Source: JANXQG01 sp037147235 | GTDB lineage: Bacteria > Planctomycetota > Planctomycetia > Pirellulales > Thermoguttaceae | NCBI GenBank assembly: GCA_037147235.1 | Contig: JBAWVO010000337.1 | Span: forward strand, 1-6,737 | DNA length: 6,737 nt | Reading direction: 5' to 3' | Shown here: positions 1-5,915 of the stretch, piece after piece | How positions within the stretch are numbered: position 1 is the first letter of the stretch | Layout: the number at the start of each line of letters is the position of its first letter | Program-made: the position numbers and the translations under genes | Notes under the pieces: model-generated | Told to the model about the DNA's origin: nothing | Seen by the model: only the letters and a program-made list of their open reading frames with translations | Databases searched by the model: none

Positions 1-1
1 C

Positions 2-133
2 CTGACGAGCGACGGCAAGAGCCTGTGGGCCGATGTCGAGCTGATCGGCAAGGACACCCCGCGAATCGCGGCCAGTATGCGCCCCATGAAAACTAGGCAA
101 GTCCAGTTTTCCAGAATGGACGCGCACGGTTGA
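2..133 (+). CDS. Possible 3' end of an unidentified gene, cut by the window edge
   Basis: Frame 2 is open from the window edge to a TGA at 131-133, giving about 43 residues (starting LTSDGKSLWADVELIGKD). The codons up to about position 85 are strongly biased to G or C in the third position, as in real genes of this window, while the other two plus frames hit early stops. After about position 85 the bias fades. The last part (MKTRQVQFSR at 86-115) looks more like the start of the stress-protein gene that follows in the same frame. I do not recognise a family. The segment could be the true end of an upstream gene, or an upstream gene joined by rearrangement to the damaged start of the next gene. 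Confidence 0.3.
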   Translation: MTSDGKSLWADVELIGKDTPRIAASMRPMKTRQVQFSRMDAHG

Positions 134-151
134 GAAACGTCCGGCCGTGCA
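86..151 (+). pseudogene. Probable damaged 5' end of the USP gene
   Basis: An ATG at 86 opens MKTRQVQFSRM in the same frame as the USP gene. This resembles the start of a USP just before its first strand. A TGA at 131 follows, and then ETSGRAL reads straight into the USP helix 1. In an intact family member the stretch between would encode an ILVxTDFS-like strand. Here it reads six unrelated codons including the stop. Small deletions, substitutions or an assembly error would explain this. The reconstruction is inference from knowledge of the family. Confidence 0.35.
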
Positions 152-829
152 TTGCACAACGCCATTCATTTGGCAAGGGGTTTGGCAGCCAAACTGACCG
201 TCCTCACCGTATTTCAGCCACTGTCCAGTTTGCTTCCTGGTTTCTTATCGGTGGCGGCGGAGTCCCAAGATAAGCACTACAACGGACAACTTGCCCGCTT
301 CGACGCGTTTGTCCAGAAGTTCGATTTCCACGGATTGGAGTGGACCAAACTTGAGCGGAAAGGGGTGCCGCATGCCGAGATCCTAACCATGGTTGCGGAA
401 GCCAAGCCAGACTTGTTGGTCATGGGCACCGTGGGCAGGACAGGACCGGCTCAGGTATTCGTTGGGAGCGTTACGAAGAAAGTCACCTGGGAAATGCCTT
501 GTTCGATCCTCACAATGAAAATAGAACATGTGATCGGATCTCCAGCGCTCCCCCCAATTATGGACTCTCAAACGCGATTGCTGGCGGGATGGGAACTCTT
601 GGAGAAGGGCTTCGCGAATGAGGCATTGGATCAGTTCAAGCATTGCCTAGCCGAGTATTACGATGTTCCTGCCTTGAAGGGGATGGCTGCGGCCCAGGAA
701 AGGCTCGGACAAGAGCAGGAGGCCAAAGAGTCTCGTAAAATCATTGAGGAGATCAGCCGGGATCTTGAGAAAAAGAAGATCGAGGCGGATGCTAGAGACC
801 ATCTAACGAGAAGGATGGGGAATTCCTGA
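152..829 (+). CDS. Universal stress protein (UspA family), N-terminus missing, with helical C-terminal tail
   Basis: The product is a USP-fold protein, a cytoplasmic nucleotide-binding stress factor. Residues 84-122 hold the family's core: a DLLVMGTVGR strand-turn, then the ATP-binding pattern G-2x-G-9x-G-S (G92, G95, G105, S106) and the final PCSILTMK strand. Residues 4-23 (AIHLARGLAAKLTVLTVFQP) match helix 1 and strand 2. The usual first strand with its ILVPTDFS-like segment is absent. The 152 start is a TTG with no ribosome-binding site, so it is only the first start allowed after an in-frame TGA at 131. ETSGRAL, typical of the residues just after that strand, is encoded immediately after the TGA, so the gene probably once began upstream, at about 86. 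Residues 138-220 form an added helical region resembling one TPR-like pair (AGWELLEKGFANEALDQF, then ALKGMAAAQERLGQ), ending in a charged helix. Codon use is less GC-rich than in the minus-strand operon. The family call is firm; whether the gene is functional is open. Confidence 0.75.
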   Translation: MHNAIHLARGLAAKLTVLTVFQPLSSLLPGFLSVAAESQDKHYNGQLARFDAFVQKFDFHGLEWTKLERKGVPHAEILTMVAEAKPDLLVMGTVGRTGPAQVFVGSVTKKVTWEMPCSILTMKIEHVIGSPALPPIMDSQTRLLAGWELLEKGFANEALDQFKHCLAEYYDVPALKGMAAAQERLGQEQEAKESRKIIEEISRDLEKKKIEADARDHLTRRMGNS

Positions 830-872
830 TTTTTAGCCTTGCCTGTCTGGGTCTTGTTGAATGAGCCGATTG

Positions 873-1739
873 CTAACCCTTCTGGCCCGCGAGCGGCGTC
901 TTCGCCCTAAGCAACTCCGGTGGTTCGTTATCCACGGAGTTCAGGCCCGTGGCGAATTGCAGTTCGTTCATCGTCTTTTCGGTGTCGATCATGCTTGAGG
1001 CGACATGATCTACCTCGCCGCTTATGAATTCCGGCTCTTGCCGGTTCACGGCCATCTCGCTCAGCGAGCGGATTTTGTTTTCCAGACGGTCAATCTCCAC
1101 GTCGATCAGTTGGTAGTTCTCGTTGGCCTTATCCAGGTTTGCCAGCCGCGAGCGGCTCGTCTGCAGGTTGTCTTCCAATGCCCCGCGAAACCGCTGCTTG
1201 GCCGAGTCGTCCTTGTCGGGCGACAGTTGCGTGATCTGCTGTTCCAGCTTTGCGATCCCCTGCTTGATCTGGTCGGCACTCGTCTTCTTGAGGAACTGCG
1301 AGAGGGCATATTGCGTGTAGAGCAACCGCAGATGAATCCAGAGCAGGCGATCGAGACCGGTCAACTGGAAGTCGTCCAGTGGCGCATCAATAGCCCCGAT
1401 GCCCGGCCGTTTAATCTCCATGGCAATCTGCCGCAACTCCATACACTGGTTGCGAAGCGTCTGGAAGCGGCGCAGAGGCTCCTGTGGCAGCGACTTCATG
1501 ATATGGTCAAGCGTCTGCTGCTTGGCCCCGGAGCTTTCTTCGCGAACCGTCTTGGCTTCCTGGGCGTCAACGTATTTCTGAAACTTTGGATGCGAACCCA
1601 GCAGGGTAACATAGCCGATCTCTCCGGCCAGCACCAGCGGCAAGATGACGTCCGGCACGCTCAAAAGAGCGAAGGCCGTACCGGCAAAAAGGGCCAGCAG
1701 GTTCCAGTGGTTCAGAAATGCGGTTTTTAGGTACTTCAT
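873..1739 (-). CDS. Membrane protein with N-terminal helical hairpin and coiled-coil-like tail, function unknown
   Basis: The gene encodes 288 residues. Two hydrophobic segments at about 12-28 (WNLLALFAGTAFALLSV) and 31-48 (VILPLVLAGEIGYVTLLG) are separated only by PD, which suggests a tight membrane hairpin. The rest is hydrophilic, with long helices rich in Q, E, K, R and L at about 60-110 and 155-230, the second likely a coiled coil. The last 45 residues are low in predicted structure. No catalytic motif is visible and I recognise no family. It starts at ATG 1739, 55 bases after the ABC ATPase stop, with no good Shine-Dalgarno sequence. A hairpin lies in that gap. Its place at the end of the importer cluster suggests an accessory or scaffold role at the inner membrane. 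The two-helix-plus-helical-tail layout recalls XpaC-type proteins found in some envelope-stress clusters, but that is only a resemblance of architecture. Confidence 0.8.
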   Translation of the reverse strand: MKYLKTAFLNHWNLLALFAGTAFALLSVPDVILPLVLAGEIGYVTLLGSHPKFQKYVDAQEAKTVREESSGAKQQTLDHIMKSLPQEPLRRFQTLRNQCMELRQIAMEIKRPGIGAIDAPLDDFQLTGLDRLLWIHLRLLYTQYALSQFLKKTSADQIKQGIAKLEQQITQLSPDKDDSAKQRFRGALEDNLQTSRSRLANLDKANENYQLIDVEIDRLENKIRSLSEMAVNRQEPEFISGEVDHVASSMIDTEKTMNELQFATGLNSVDNEPPELLRAKTPLAGQKG

Positions 1740-1744
1740 TGATT

Positions 1745-1779
1745 CAAATCTGAAATCCGAATATCGGATTTTCAGTTTG
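1745..1779. repeat. Imperfect inverted repeat (hairpin) between ABC ATPase and coiled-coil gene
   Basis: The left arm CAAATCTGAAATCCGA (1745-1760) faces the right arm TCGGATTTTCAGTTTG (1764-1779) across a 3-base ATA loop. The inner stem TGAAATCCGA/TCGGATTTTCA is perfect apart from one bulged T. The outer CAAA/TTTG stem is joined by a small internal mismatch. On the minus strand the structure ends 5 bases before the ATG of the downstream gene and is not followed by a U-run, so it is not a standard terminator. It could limit read-through, protect the upstream transcript end, or hinder initiation of the downstream gene. Confidence 0.6.
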
Positions 1780-1794
1780 TGCTTGGCACTTAGC

Positions 1795-2694
1795 CTACTT
1801 CTGCTTCTCCAAGCTGGTGATTAGGTCACGTATATAATTGACAGTCTCCTGGAAGCGTAGCTCGCGCTGCATGAGGCGTGCGGGGCGATCGGCCAGCTCG
1901 ATTTCCAACTCCTGGAGGATGGTGCCGGGTGCACGACCCATTACGTAGACGCGATCGCCAAGGTAAACGGCTTCTTCGATCGAATGGGTCACGAAGAAAA
2001 CGGTTGCCTCGGCGGCCCGCCAGAGTGACGCGACCAGATCCTGCATGTCCCAGCGGGTCTGCGGATCGAGTGCTCCGAACGGCTCGTCCATGAGAATGAT
2101 GCGCGGGCGAAGGATGAGCGTTCGGGCGATGGCCACCCGCTGCCGCATTCCGCCGGAAAGTTCGTGCGGATACTTCTCCGCGTCGGTCGTTACGTTCAGC
2201 CCGACGCGCTCAATCCACTGGCGGCCGAGTTCTTCCCTCTCCAACCGCCGTACGCCGCGGCACTCCAGCCCAAAGGTGATGTTTTCCAGCACGCTGCGAT
2301 GGTCGAAGCTGGTGTAATCCTGAAAGACCATGCCGCGATCGGCACCGGGACCAACAACAGGTTCGTTCTGCACGAGAACCTCGCCACTCGTGGGGGGATG
2401 CTGTGGCGGCAGTCCGGCGATGAGCCGGAGGATGGTACTCTTGCCGCATCCGCTTGGCCCTAGGATGCAGATAAACTCGCCTTTGTTCGGCAGATCCTCG
2501 ACGAAGAAGGTGACGTCGCGAATCGCCGTGTACTCGTTCGCCTGCCCGACGTTATAGGTCTTCGTCACGCGGCGGAAATCGACGACGCGAGGCAGACCGA
2601 ATTCCTTGGGGCGGTGGAAGCGATTGACCACCTGCCCCATGCCGACCGGCGCGGGTACTGCACCGGGACTGGTTTCTGCGGATGCTTGGTTCAT
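1795..2694 (-). CDS. ABC importer ATPase, nitrate/sulfonate/taurine class (SsuB/TauB-like)
   Basis: This 299-residue nucleotide-binding subunit would power the permease encoded just upstream, at the cytoplasmic face. All ABC motifs are present: Walker A GPSGCGKST (about 79-87), Q-loop Q125 in MVFQDY, signature LSGGMRQR (179-186), Walker B IILMDEP (199-205), D-loop GALD and switch histidine in FFVTHS (H237). The TRWDMQDLV and TVFFVTHSIEEAVYLGDRVYVM stretches are typical of the SsuB/TauB/NrtD group. I place the start at ATG 2694-2692. It overlaps the permease stop as ATGA, a sign of translational coupling. An upstream in-frame extension to 2793 would lie wholly inside the permease gene and is low-complexity Arg-rich. 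The first 35 or so residues are an extra N-terminal tail (Ala/Pro-rich). One oddity is that after the Q-loop the family's usual FPWLTV is FDHRSV here. The substrate cannot be inferred from this subunit. Confidence 0.93.
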   Translation of the reverse strand: MNQASAETSPGAVPAPVGMGQVVNRFHRPKEFGLPRVVDFRRVTKTYNVGQANEYTAIRDVTFFVEDLPNKGEFICILGPSGCGKSTILRLIAGLPPQHPPTSGEVLVQNEPVVGPGADRGMVFQDYTSFDHRSVLENITFGLECRGVRRLEREELGRQWIERVGLNVTTDAEKYPHELSGGMRQRVAIARTLILRPRIILMDEPFGALDPQTRWDMQDLVASLWRAAEATVFFVTHSIEEAVYLGDRVYVMGRAPGTILQELEIELADRPARLMQRELRFQETVNYIRDLITSLEKQK

Positions 2695-3710
2695 GGTTTC
2701 CACTTGGGCGTGCTCGCGGTTTCTTTCCCGGTTCCTGTTGCCGCGGGTTCCCACTTCGCCGGCCGTACAATGAGCAGTTTCACGTCTTCCCAACCCCGCA
2801 GGACGGCTCTCAGCGCATGGTGCAAGACGCCGTCGCCACCGTACTGGTACGGAAACAACTGCCGCTGAATCCAGAACAGGCTACGATCGACGGCCAAGGC
2901 CACCAACGGAATAATCATCAACACCAACAGAATATCTTCCCACTGCGATCGCCGCTGCGAGACGTTGATGATGTCGCCGAGACCGCCAGCCTCGGTGCCA
3001 AACTTGATCTGTTCGGCCAACATGATGTAGCCGAAGGCCAAGCCAAACAAGAGCCGCAACGAGTTGAAAATACCGGGCATGGAAAGTGGCACGAGAACCT
3101 TGAGGATGATCTGCCAGCGACTGGCACCCAGGGTGTAGGCCGTATCGACGTAGCGGCTGCTAACCTCCATGATCGAATTGGCCGTGTCCATGATAATGAA
3201 GGCCACGCAGGCGATGAAGATGAACATTACTTTCTGGAACTCGCCGATGCCGAACAAGGCGAAGGTCAACGGAATGACCGCTGCGACCGGAATGTTGCGG
3301 CCGATGATCATCAACGGCCCGAAGAAGGCGTTGATCCGCCGAAAACAACCGCAGACGATGCCCACCGGCACGCCAACCCCCACCGCCAAGGCAAATCCCA
3401 TGATAACCCGCTTGAGGCTGACGAGAGTGTTGCGGGTCAACTCCCGGTCGAACCACAAGCGGGGGAATGCCAGGAACGTGGCTTGCGGACCCGGCAGCGT
3501 CTCGGGGCCCATGATCGGCGGATGATTCTCATCACCCGCGGTCAGCAACCACCACAGCCCGAGGCAGACGACGACGCAGAGAACGCCCATCATCATTGCC
3601 TGCCAGGCGGGGATTTCCGCCCGCAGGACACTAAAGCGGCGGTGCCTCGCTGGCGGCGCTGCGGGGGAGGGCGGCGTCGGTTTCACATCGCTTTTCGCGG
3701 TTTCCGTCAT
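2691..3710 (-). CDS. ABC importer permease (binding-protein-dependent, SsuC/TauC-like) with long tails
   Basis: This 339-residue inner-membrane subunit would form the homodimeric channel of the importer. Hydrophobic segments lie at about 37-57, 99-122, 129-152, 159-176, 212-234 and 259-279, giving six helices as in this family. The EAA coupling loop is at about 183-212 (DTAYTLGASRWQIILKVLVP), with the conserved G and the closing LVP before the next helix. The LTRNTLVSLKRVIMGFALAVGVGVPVGI region is diagnostic of the SsuC/TauC class. The start is ATG 3710, which follows the binding-protein stop by 31 bases. An in-frame extension to 3848 lies inside the binding-protein gene and is basic, composition-poor and unlike a leader, so I rejected it. 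The N-terminal Pro/Ala-rich cytoplasmic tail (about 35 residues) and C-terminal tail (about 55 residues) make it longer than the usual 250-280 residues. Its stop overlaps the ATPase start. Confidence 0.92.
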   Translation of the reverse strand: MTETAKSDVKPTPPSPAAPPARHRRFSVLRAEIPAWQAMMMGVLCVVVCLGLWWLLTAGDENHPPIMGPETLPGPQATFLAFPRLWFDRELTRNTLVSLKRVIMGFALAVGVGVPVGIVCGCFRRINAFFGPLMIIGRNIPVAAVIPLTFALFGIGEFQKVMFIFIACVAFIIMDTANSIMEVSSRYVDTAYTLGASRWQIILKVLVPLSMPGIFNSLRLLFGLAFGYIMLAEQIKFGTEAGGLGDIINVSQRRSQWEDILLVLMIIPLVALAVDRSLFWIQRQLFPYQYGGDGVLHHALRAVLRGWEDVKLLIVRPAKWEPAATGTGKETASTPKWKP

Positions 3711-3741
3711 TGGGACCCCACTTCTATCAACTATCGGTCGC

Positions 3742-5472
3742 CTACTGCTTCTCGGCCGAGTAGACCTTGATTTCCACGCGGCGGTTCTTACCGTGATCGA
3801 GCGGGTTTTGCGGATCGGCCGGGCGTTCCCAACCCATGCCGTCGACATAGAACCGACTGGCGTCGATGTCCGGATATTTGTCAGCCAGTGCCTGGCGGAC
3901 TGCGGCCGCGCGGTTCATCGAAAGTGTCTTCACTAGCTCGGCGGGCACACGGTTCTTCATCGAGCCGTCGGTGTGGCCCTCGATAATTACGCGAGCAGCA
4001 CCGAACGTGCCGACAAGCTTGCCCACGCCTTCCAGCACATTATCGACGTTCGGGTCGTAGAGTTCGCCGTTGTCCTTCTTGAAGTGCATATCCCAAAGGT
4101 TGGGGGGAAAGTGGATCACGATCGTATTTTTGAGGATCTCGTCCCCCTCGGCGCGGATCTTGCCGACGGTCGTTGGGGCAATCTGCACCTGATACTCGTC
4201 CTGCTGCGACTTGTACTTCTCCTCATTCCCCAGTTTCTGGATCACCGAAAAATCCATGATCTGGTCGAACCGCACCGGCGAGTTCTGGATCGTGCCGATC
4301 TGCCGGTAGAGATAATACGATTGCCGCCACACTCGTTCAAAGTTCGTCGGGTTGTTCTGGTTGAGGAAGAACTGGTAGTTCTCGGCCCAGTTCGTGTTAT
4401 GGGCGTCGTCGAACATCTTGAGTGCGTCGTCGGCGGGGATGTTGTAGGCGGTCGCCATCAGCTTCGAGCACTCCTGCTTCCGCTCGGGCTTCTTCAGATC
4501 GACCATGCCGTCGAAGATGCCGCGGACCAGGGCCTCAATGATGCCTGGGTGATCCTTGGCAAAGTCAGCCCGGGCGAACCAGATGTCTGAGATCAGCTTG
4601 TTGGCCGTCTGCGTATTGACCAACATGCGGTTGCCTTTGACCTTCTCCAGGGTGTAGATATCGGGCGACCAGGAAACAACGCCAGAGATCGTTTTCTGTT
4701 TGTCGGCCCCGAAGGCAGCGGCGGCGGCAAAGGCGTCGTTCGTGTAGATCATGTTGACTTCCGAAGGCTGCACGCCGCCCGCCACGAGCATGTTCAAGGC
4801 GAAATACTGCGACGGAGAGTTCTGCGCGAGCACGAGGGTTTTATCGCGAAGATCCGCCACGGTCTTGATACTATCGCGGACCACGATGCCGTCGCCACCA
4901 TTCGACCAGTCGATCTGCTGGAAGATGCGGGGCATGATGACGTCGAAGTTTTCCTTGGGCCGGCCCGTCTTATCGACCATGCCATCGACAAACAACGGAA
5001 TCATATCCAAGGTGCCCCAGCCGATGTGGATGTCGCCACTGGTGTAGGCTTGGATCATGGCCATCGGGTTGTCGATGATCACCAACTCGACCTTGAACTC
5101 CTCGCCATCAGGCGTTTTCCAGACCTTTTCGGCCTTGGTGCCGTTGTTGGCCAGGATGATCGGTGCCCAACCAGCCCAGACGTTCAAGGCGAAGCGGACG
5201 GTATTGTCCTTCATGGGCTTGTAGCGAGATGCCTGCTTGATTTCCGGCAAGCGTTCGGCTGCCTTGAAGCTATATTCCTTGACCGTGGTCGCCGGCGCAG
5301 TACCATCGGCCGATTCAGCATTCTGGCCGAGTTCCTGCACGCTGATCTTGTCTTGTTGTTTCTGCTTGGCCTTGGGCGCGATAAGGTCGGACCGGTAGGC
5401 GGCAAAGGCCACCAATCCAGCCACGACCGCGGCCATCGCGAGATAGAACGGGGTTTTGGGTTGTCCTGCCAT
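3742..5472 (-). CDS. Membrane-anchored periplasmic solute-binding protein fused to an OmpA peptidoglycan-binding domain
   Basis: The 576-residue product would capture a solute for the downstream permease and ATPase. Domains in order: a short basic start; one hydrophobic anchor at about 9-26 (FYLAMAAVVAGLVAFAAY) with no lipobox cysteine and no clear cleavage site, so probably retained; a polar linker to about 88; a type-2 binding-protein fold of the NMT1/SsuA kind at about 90-400 (ALNVWAGWAPIILANNG; MAMIQAYTSGDIHIGWG; VVRDSIKTVADLRDKTLV); and an OmpA-like domain at about 450-572. That last domain has GHTD at 499-502, LSMNRAAAVRQAL, a GMGWERPADP turn and NRRVEI at 563-568. The Asp of GHTD and the Arg of NRRVEI are the family's contacts to diaminopimelate. 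Start choice: ATG 5472 is preceded by AAAAGGAGG six bases away. An in-frame TTG at 5490 overlaps that ribosome-binding site and is rejected. The OmpA domain implies that the protein is tethered to both inner membrane and cell wall, unusual for an importer subunit. Confidence 0.92.
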   Translation of the reverse strand: MAGQPKTPFYLAMAAVVAGLVAFAAYRSDLIAPKAKQKQQDKISVQELGQNAESADGTAPATTVKEYSFKAAERLPEIKQASRYKPMKDNTVRFALNVWAGWAPIILANNGTKAEKVWKTPDGEEFKVELVIIDNPMAMIQAYTSGDIHIGWGTLDMIPLFVDGMVDKTGRPKENFDVIMPRIFQQIDWSNGGDGIVVRDSIKTVADLRDKTLVLAQNSPSQYFALNMLVAGGVQPSEVNMIYTNDAFAAAAAFGADKQKTISGVVSWSPDIYTLEKVKGNRMLVNTQTANKLISDIWFARADFAKDHPGIIEALVRGIFDGMVDLKKPERKQECSKLMATAYNIPADDALKMFDDAHNTNWAENYQFFLNQNNPTNFERVWRQSYYLYRQIGTIQNSPVRFDQIMDFSVIQKLGNEEKYKSQQDEYQVQIAPTTVGKIRAEGDEILKNTIVIHFPPNLWDMHFKKDNGELYDPNVDNVLEGVGKLVGTFGAARVIIEGHTDGSMKNRVPAELVKTLSMNRAAAVRQALADKYPDIDASRFYVDGMGWERPADPQNPLDHGKNRRVEIKVYSAEKQ

Positions 5473-5478
5473 CGAAAA

Positions 5479-5487
5479 CCTCCTTTT
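5479..5487 (-). promoter_or_regulatory. Strong ribosome-binding site deciding the solute-binding/OmpA start
   Basis: The minus strand reads AAAAGGAGG, then TTTTCG, then ATG. This is a near-perfect Shine-Dalgarno sequence at 6-base spacing. It fixes the start at 5472 and excludes the TTG at 5490, which would place the ribosome-binding site inside the coding region. It is the strongest such site in the window, consistent with high output of a binding protein relative to its permease. Confidence 0.85.
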
Positions 5488-5503
5488 CAAAGTGATTGGA
5501 TAT

Positions 5504-5532
5504 ATAATACGACTTTATAGTTTGACTGTATC
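5504..5532 (-). promoter_or_regulatory. Candidate promoter upstream of the solute-binding/OmpA gene
   Basis: On the minus strand, GATACA (5532-5527) lies 17 bases before TATTAT (5509-5504), which differs from TATAAT at one base. The -35 match is weak (3 of 6). The gap of 89 bases between the small gene and this gene is AT-rich, unlike its surroundings, as expected of a promoter region. An alternative -10 is the TATAAA at 5519-5514 inside the repeated 12-mer. The exact start site cannot be told by eye. Confidence 0.35.
5514..5525 (-). repeat. 12-bp direct repeat TCAAACTATAAA, copy 1
   Basis: The minus-strand sequence TCAAACTATAAA lies 42 bases before the ATG of the solute-binding/OmpA gene. 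An identical copy in the same orientation lies ahead of the 102-residue gene (5887-5898). Flanking matches extend weakly upstream (GAT then A before TC in both copies). The shared TATAAA could be a -10 hexamer, and the TCAAAC before it a shared regulator or sigma-factor contact. Confidence 0.6.
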
Positions 5533-5561
5533 TTGGCCTTGAGCAATTGTAAGTATTGTGG

Positions 5562-5870
5562 CTATCCGCGGAACGCCGTTTTTGGCCGCGTCTGCTTCAG
5601 CGAGATCATCGCCTGCATGAAGTCATAGACCGTGAGTTCGCACAGCAACTCAGTCACTTGGGCGTGCAATTCCGGGGTCAAGAGCGGCTCGATTTCCGCC
5701 ATCAGTGCCACGAGGCGACTCTCCTGTGCGGTAACCTCGGAGGCATCGATTCGTCCGTCGGCCATGGCCGCAATAAACGATTCGGTCCGTTGAGCCTTCT
5801 CGGTAATCAGTGACGTATGCTTGGTTCCGTCGAACCAGGCCGAAGATTGGTTTGCTTGTTGGGCTGCCAT
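5562..5870 (-). CDS. Small helical protein of unknown function (102 residues)
   Basis: The gene is supported by an AGGAG ribosome-binding site seven bases before ATG 5870, by GC-biased third positions and by its place inside the operon. The product is cytoplasmic by appearance: no signal peptide or membrane segment. It is mostly predicted helix (about 22-36, 44-64, 67-91). Residues 36-46 read MADGRIDASEV, a D-G-x-I-x-x-x-E pattern seen in EF-hand-like and TerB-like helix turns, but only one such turn is present and I do not assign a family. It ends in a basic tail. Position between the AAA ATPase and the importer suggests an adaptor for one of them. That is inference. Confidence 0.75.
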   Translation of the reverse strand: MAAQQANQSSAWFDGTKHTSLITEKAQRTESFIAAMADGRIDASEVTAQESRLVALMAEIEPLLTPELHAQVTELLCELTVYDFMQAMISLKQTRPKTAFRG

Positions 5871-5877
5871 GAGATGT

Positions 5878-5882
5878 CTCCT
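5878..5882 (-). promoter_or_regulatory. Ribosome-binding site of the 102-residue gene
   Basis: The minus strand reads AGGAG seven bases before the ATG at 5870-5868. It supports translation of this small gene from that start and makes the gene more credible than its length alone would. Confidence 0.75.
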
Positions 5883-5886
5883 GGGA

Positions 5887-5898
5887 TTTATAGTTTGA
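5887..5898 (-). repeat. 12-bp direct repeat TCAAACTATAAA, copy 2
   Basis: This is an exact match to the copy at 5514-5525, in the same orientation relative to the downstream gene, 17 bases before the ATG of the 102-residue gene. Its TATAAA is the proposed -10 box of the promoter above. Two identical 12-mers in two consecutive gaps of one operon suggest a shared control element or shared promoter type. Confidence 0.6.
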
Positions 5899-5915
5899 TT
5901 AGATCACGATTCCAA
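5887..5915 (-). promoter_or_regulatory. Candidate sigma-70-type promoter for the 102-residue gene and the downstream operon
   Basis: TTGGAA (5915-5910; 4 of 6 to TTGACA) is followed after exactly 17 bases by TATAAA (5892-5887; 5 of 6 to TATAAT). Transcription would begin a few bases downstream, leaving a short leader that still contains the AGGAG site. The -35 box overlaps the last codons of the AAA gene. This suggests that the importer genes can be transcribed independently of the AAA gene. Confidence 0.45.

Noticed and set aside
830..872. Search for a bidirectional terminator between the convergent USP and coiled-coil genes
   Set aside because: No stem-loop with a T-run is visible in these 43 bases; only a short T-run follows the USP stop.
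1005..1730. Plus-strand open frame of 241 codons
   Set aside because: Antisense to the coiled-coil gene with no recognisable domain or ribosome-binding site; explained by codon bias of the real gene.
2695..2793. N-terminal extension of the ABC ATPase to 2793
   Set aside because: It lies entirely inside the permease gene, is Arg-rich and family-unlike; the ATGA overlap at 2694 is the better start.
2682..3770. Long plus-strand open frame of 362 codons
   Set aside because: It is antisense to the permease and ATPase genes; its His/Asp/Gln-rich, domain-free translation is the shadow of GC-biased codons on the other strand.
3711..3848. N-terminal extension of the permease to 3848
   Set aside because: It mostly overlaps the OmpA-domain end of the preceding gene and is a basic low-information translation; ATG 3710 follows that gene's stop properly.
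5473..5490. TTG start of the solute-binding/OmpA gene at 5490
   Set aside because: It would bury the near-perfect AAAAGGAGG ribosome-binding site that points at ATG 5472.
5505..5520. Plus-strand TAATACGACTTTATAG resembles a T7 phage promoter
   Set aside because: It is two bases short between the conserved halves and lacks the GGG start; it points against the operon into the 102-residue gene, with no phage genes nearby. Treated as chance in an AT-rich gap.
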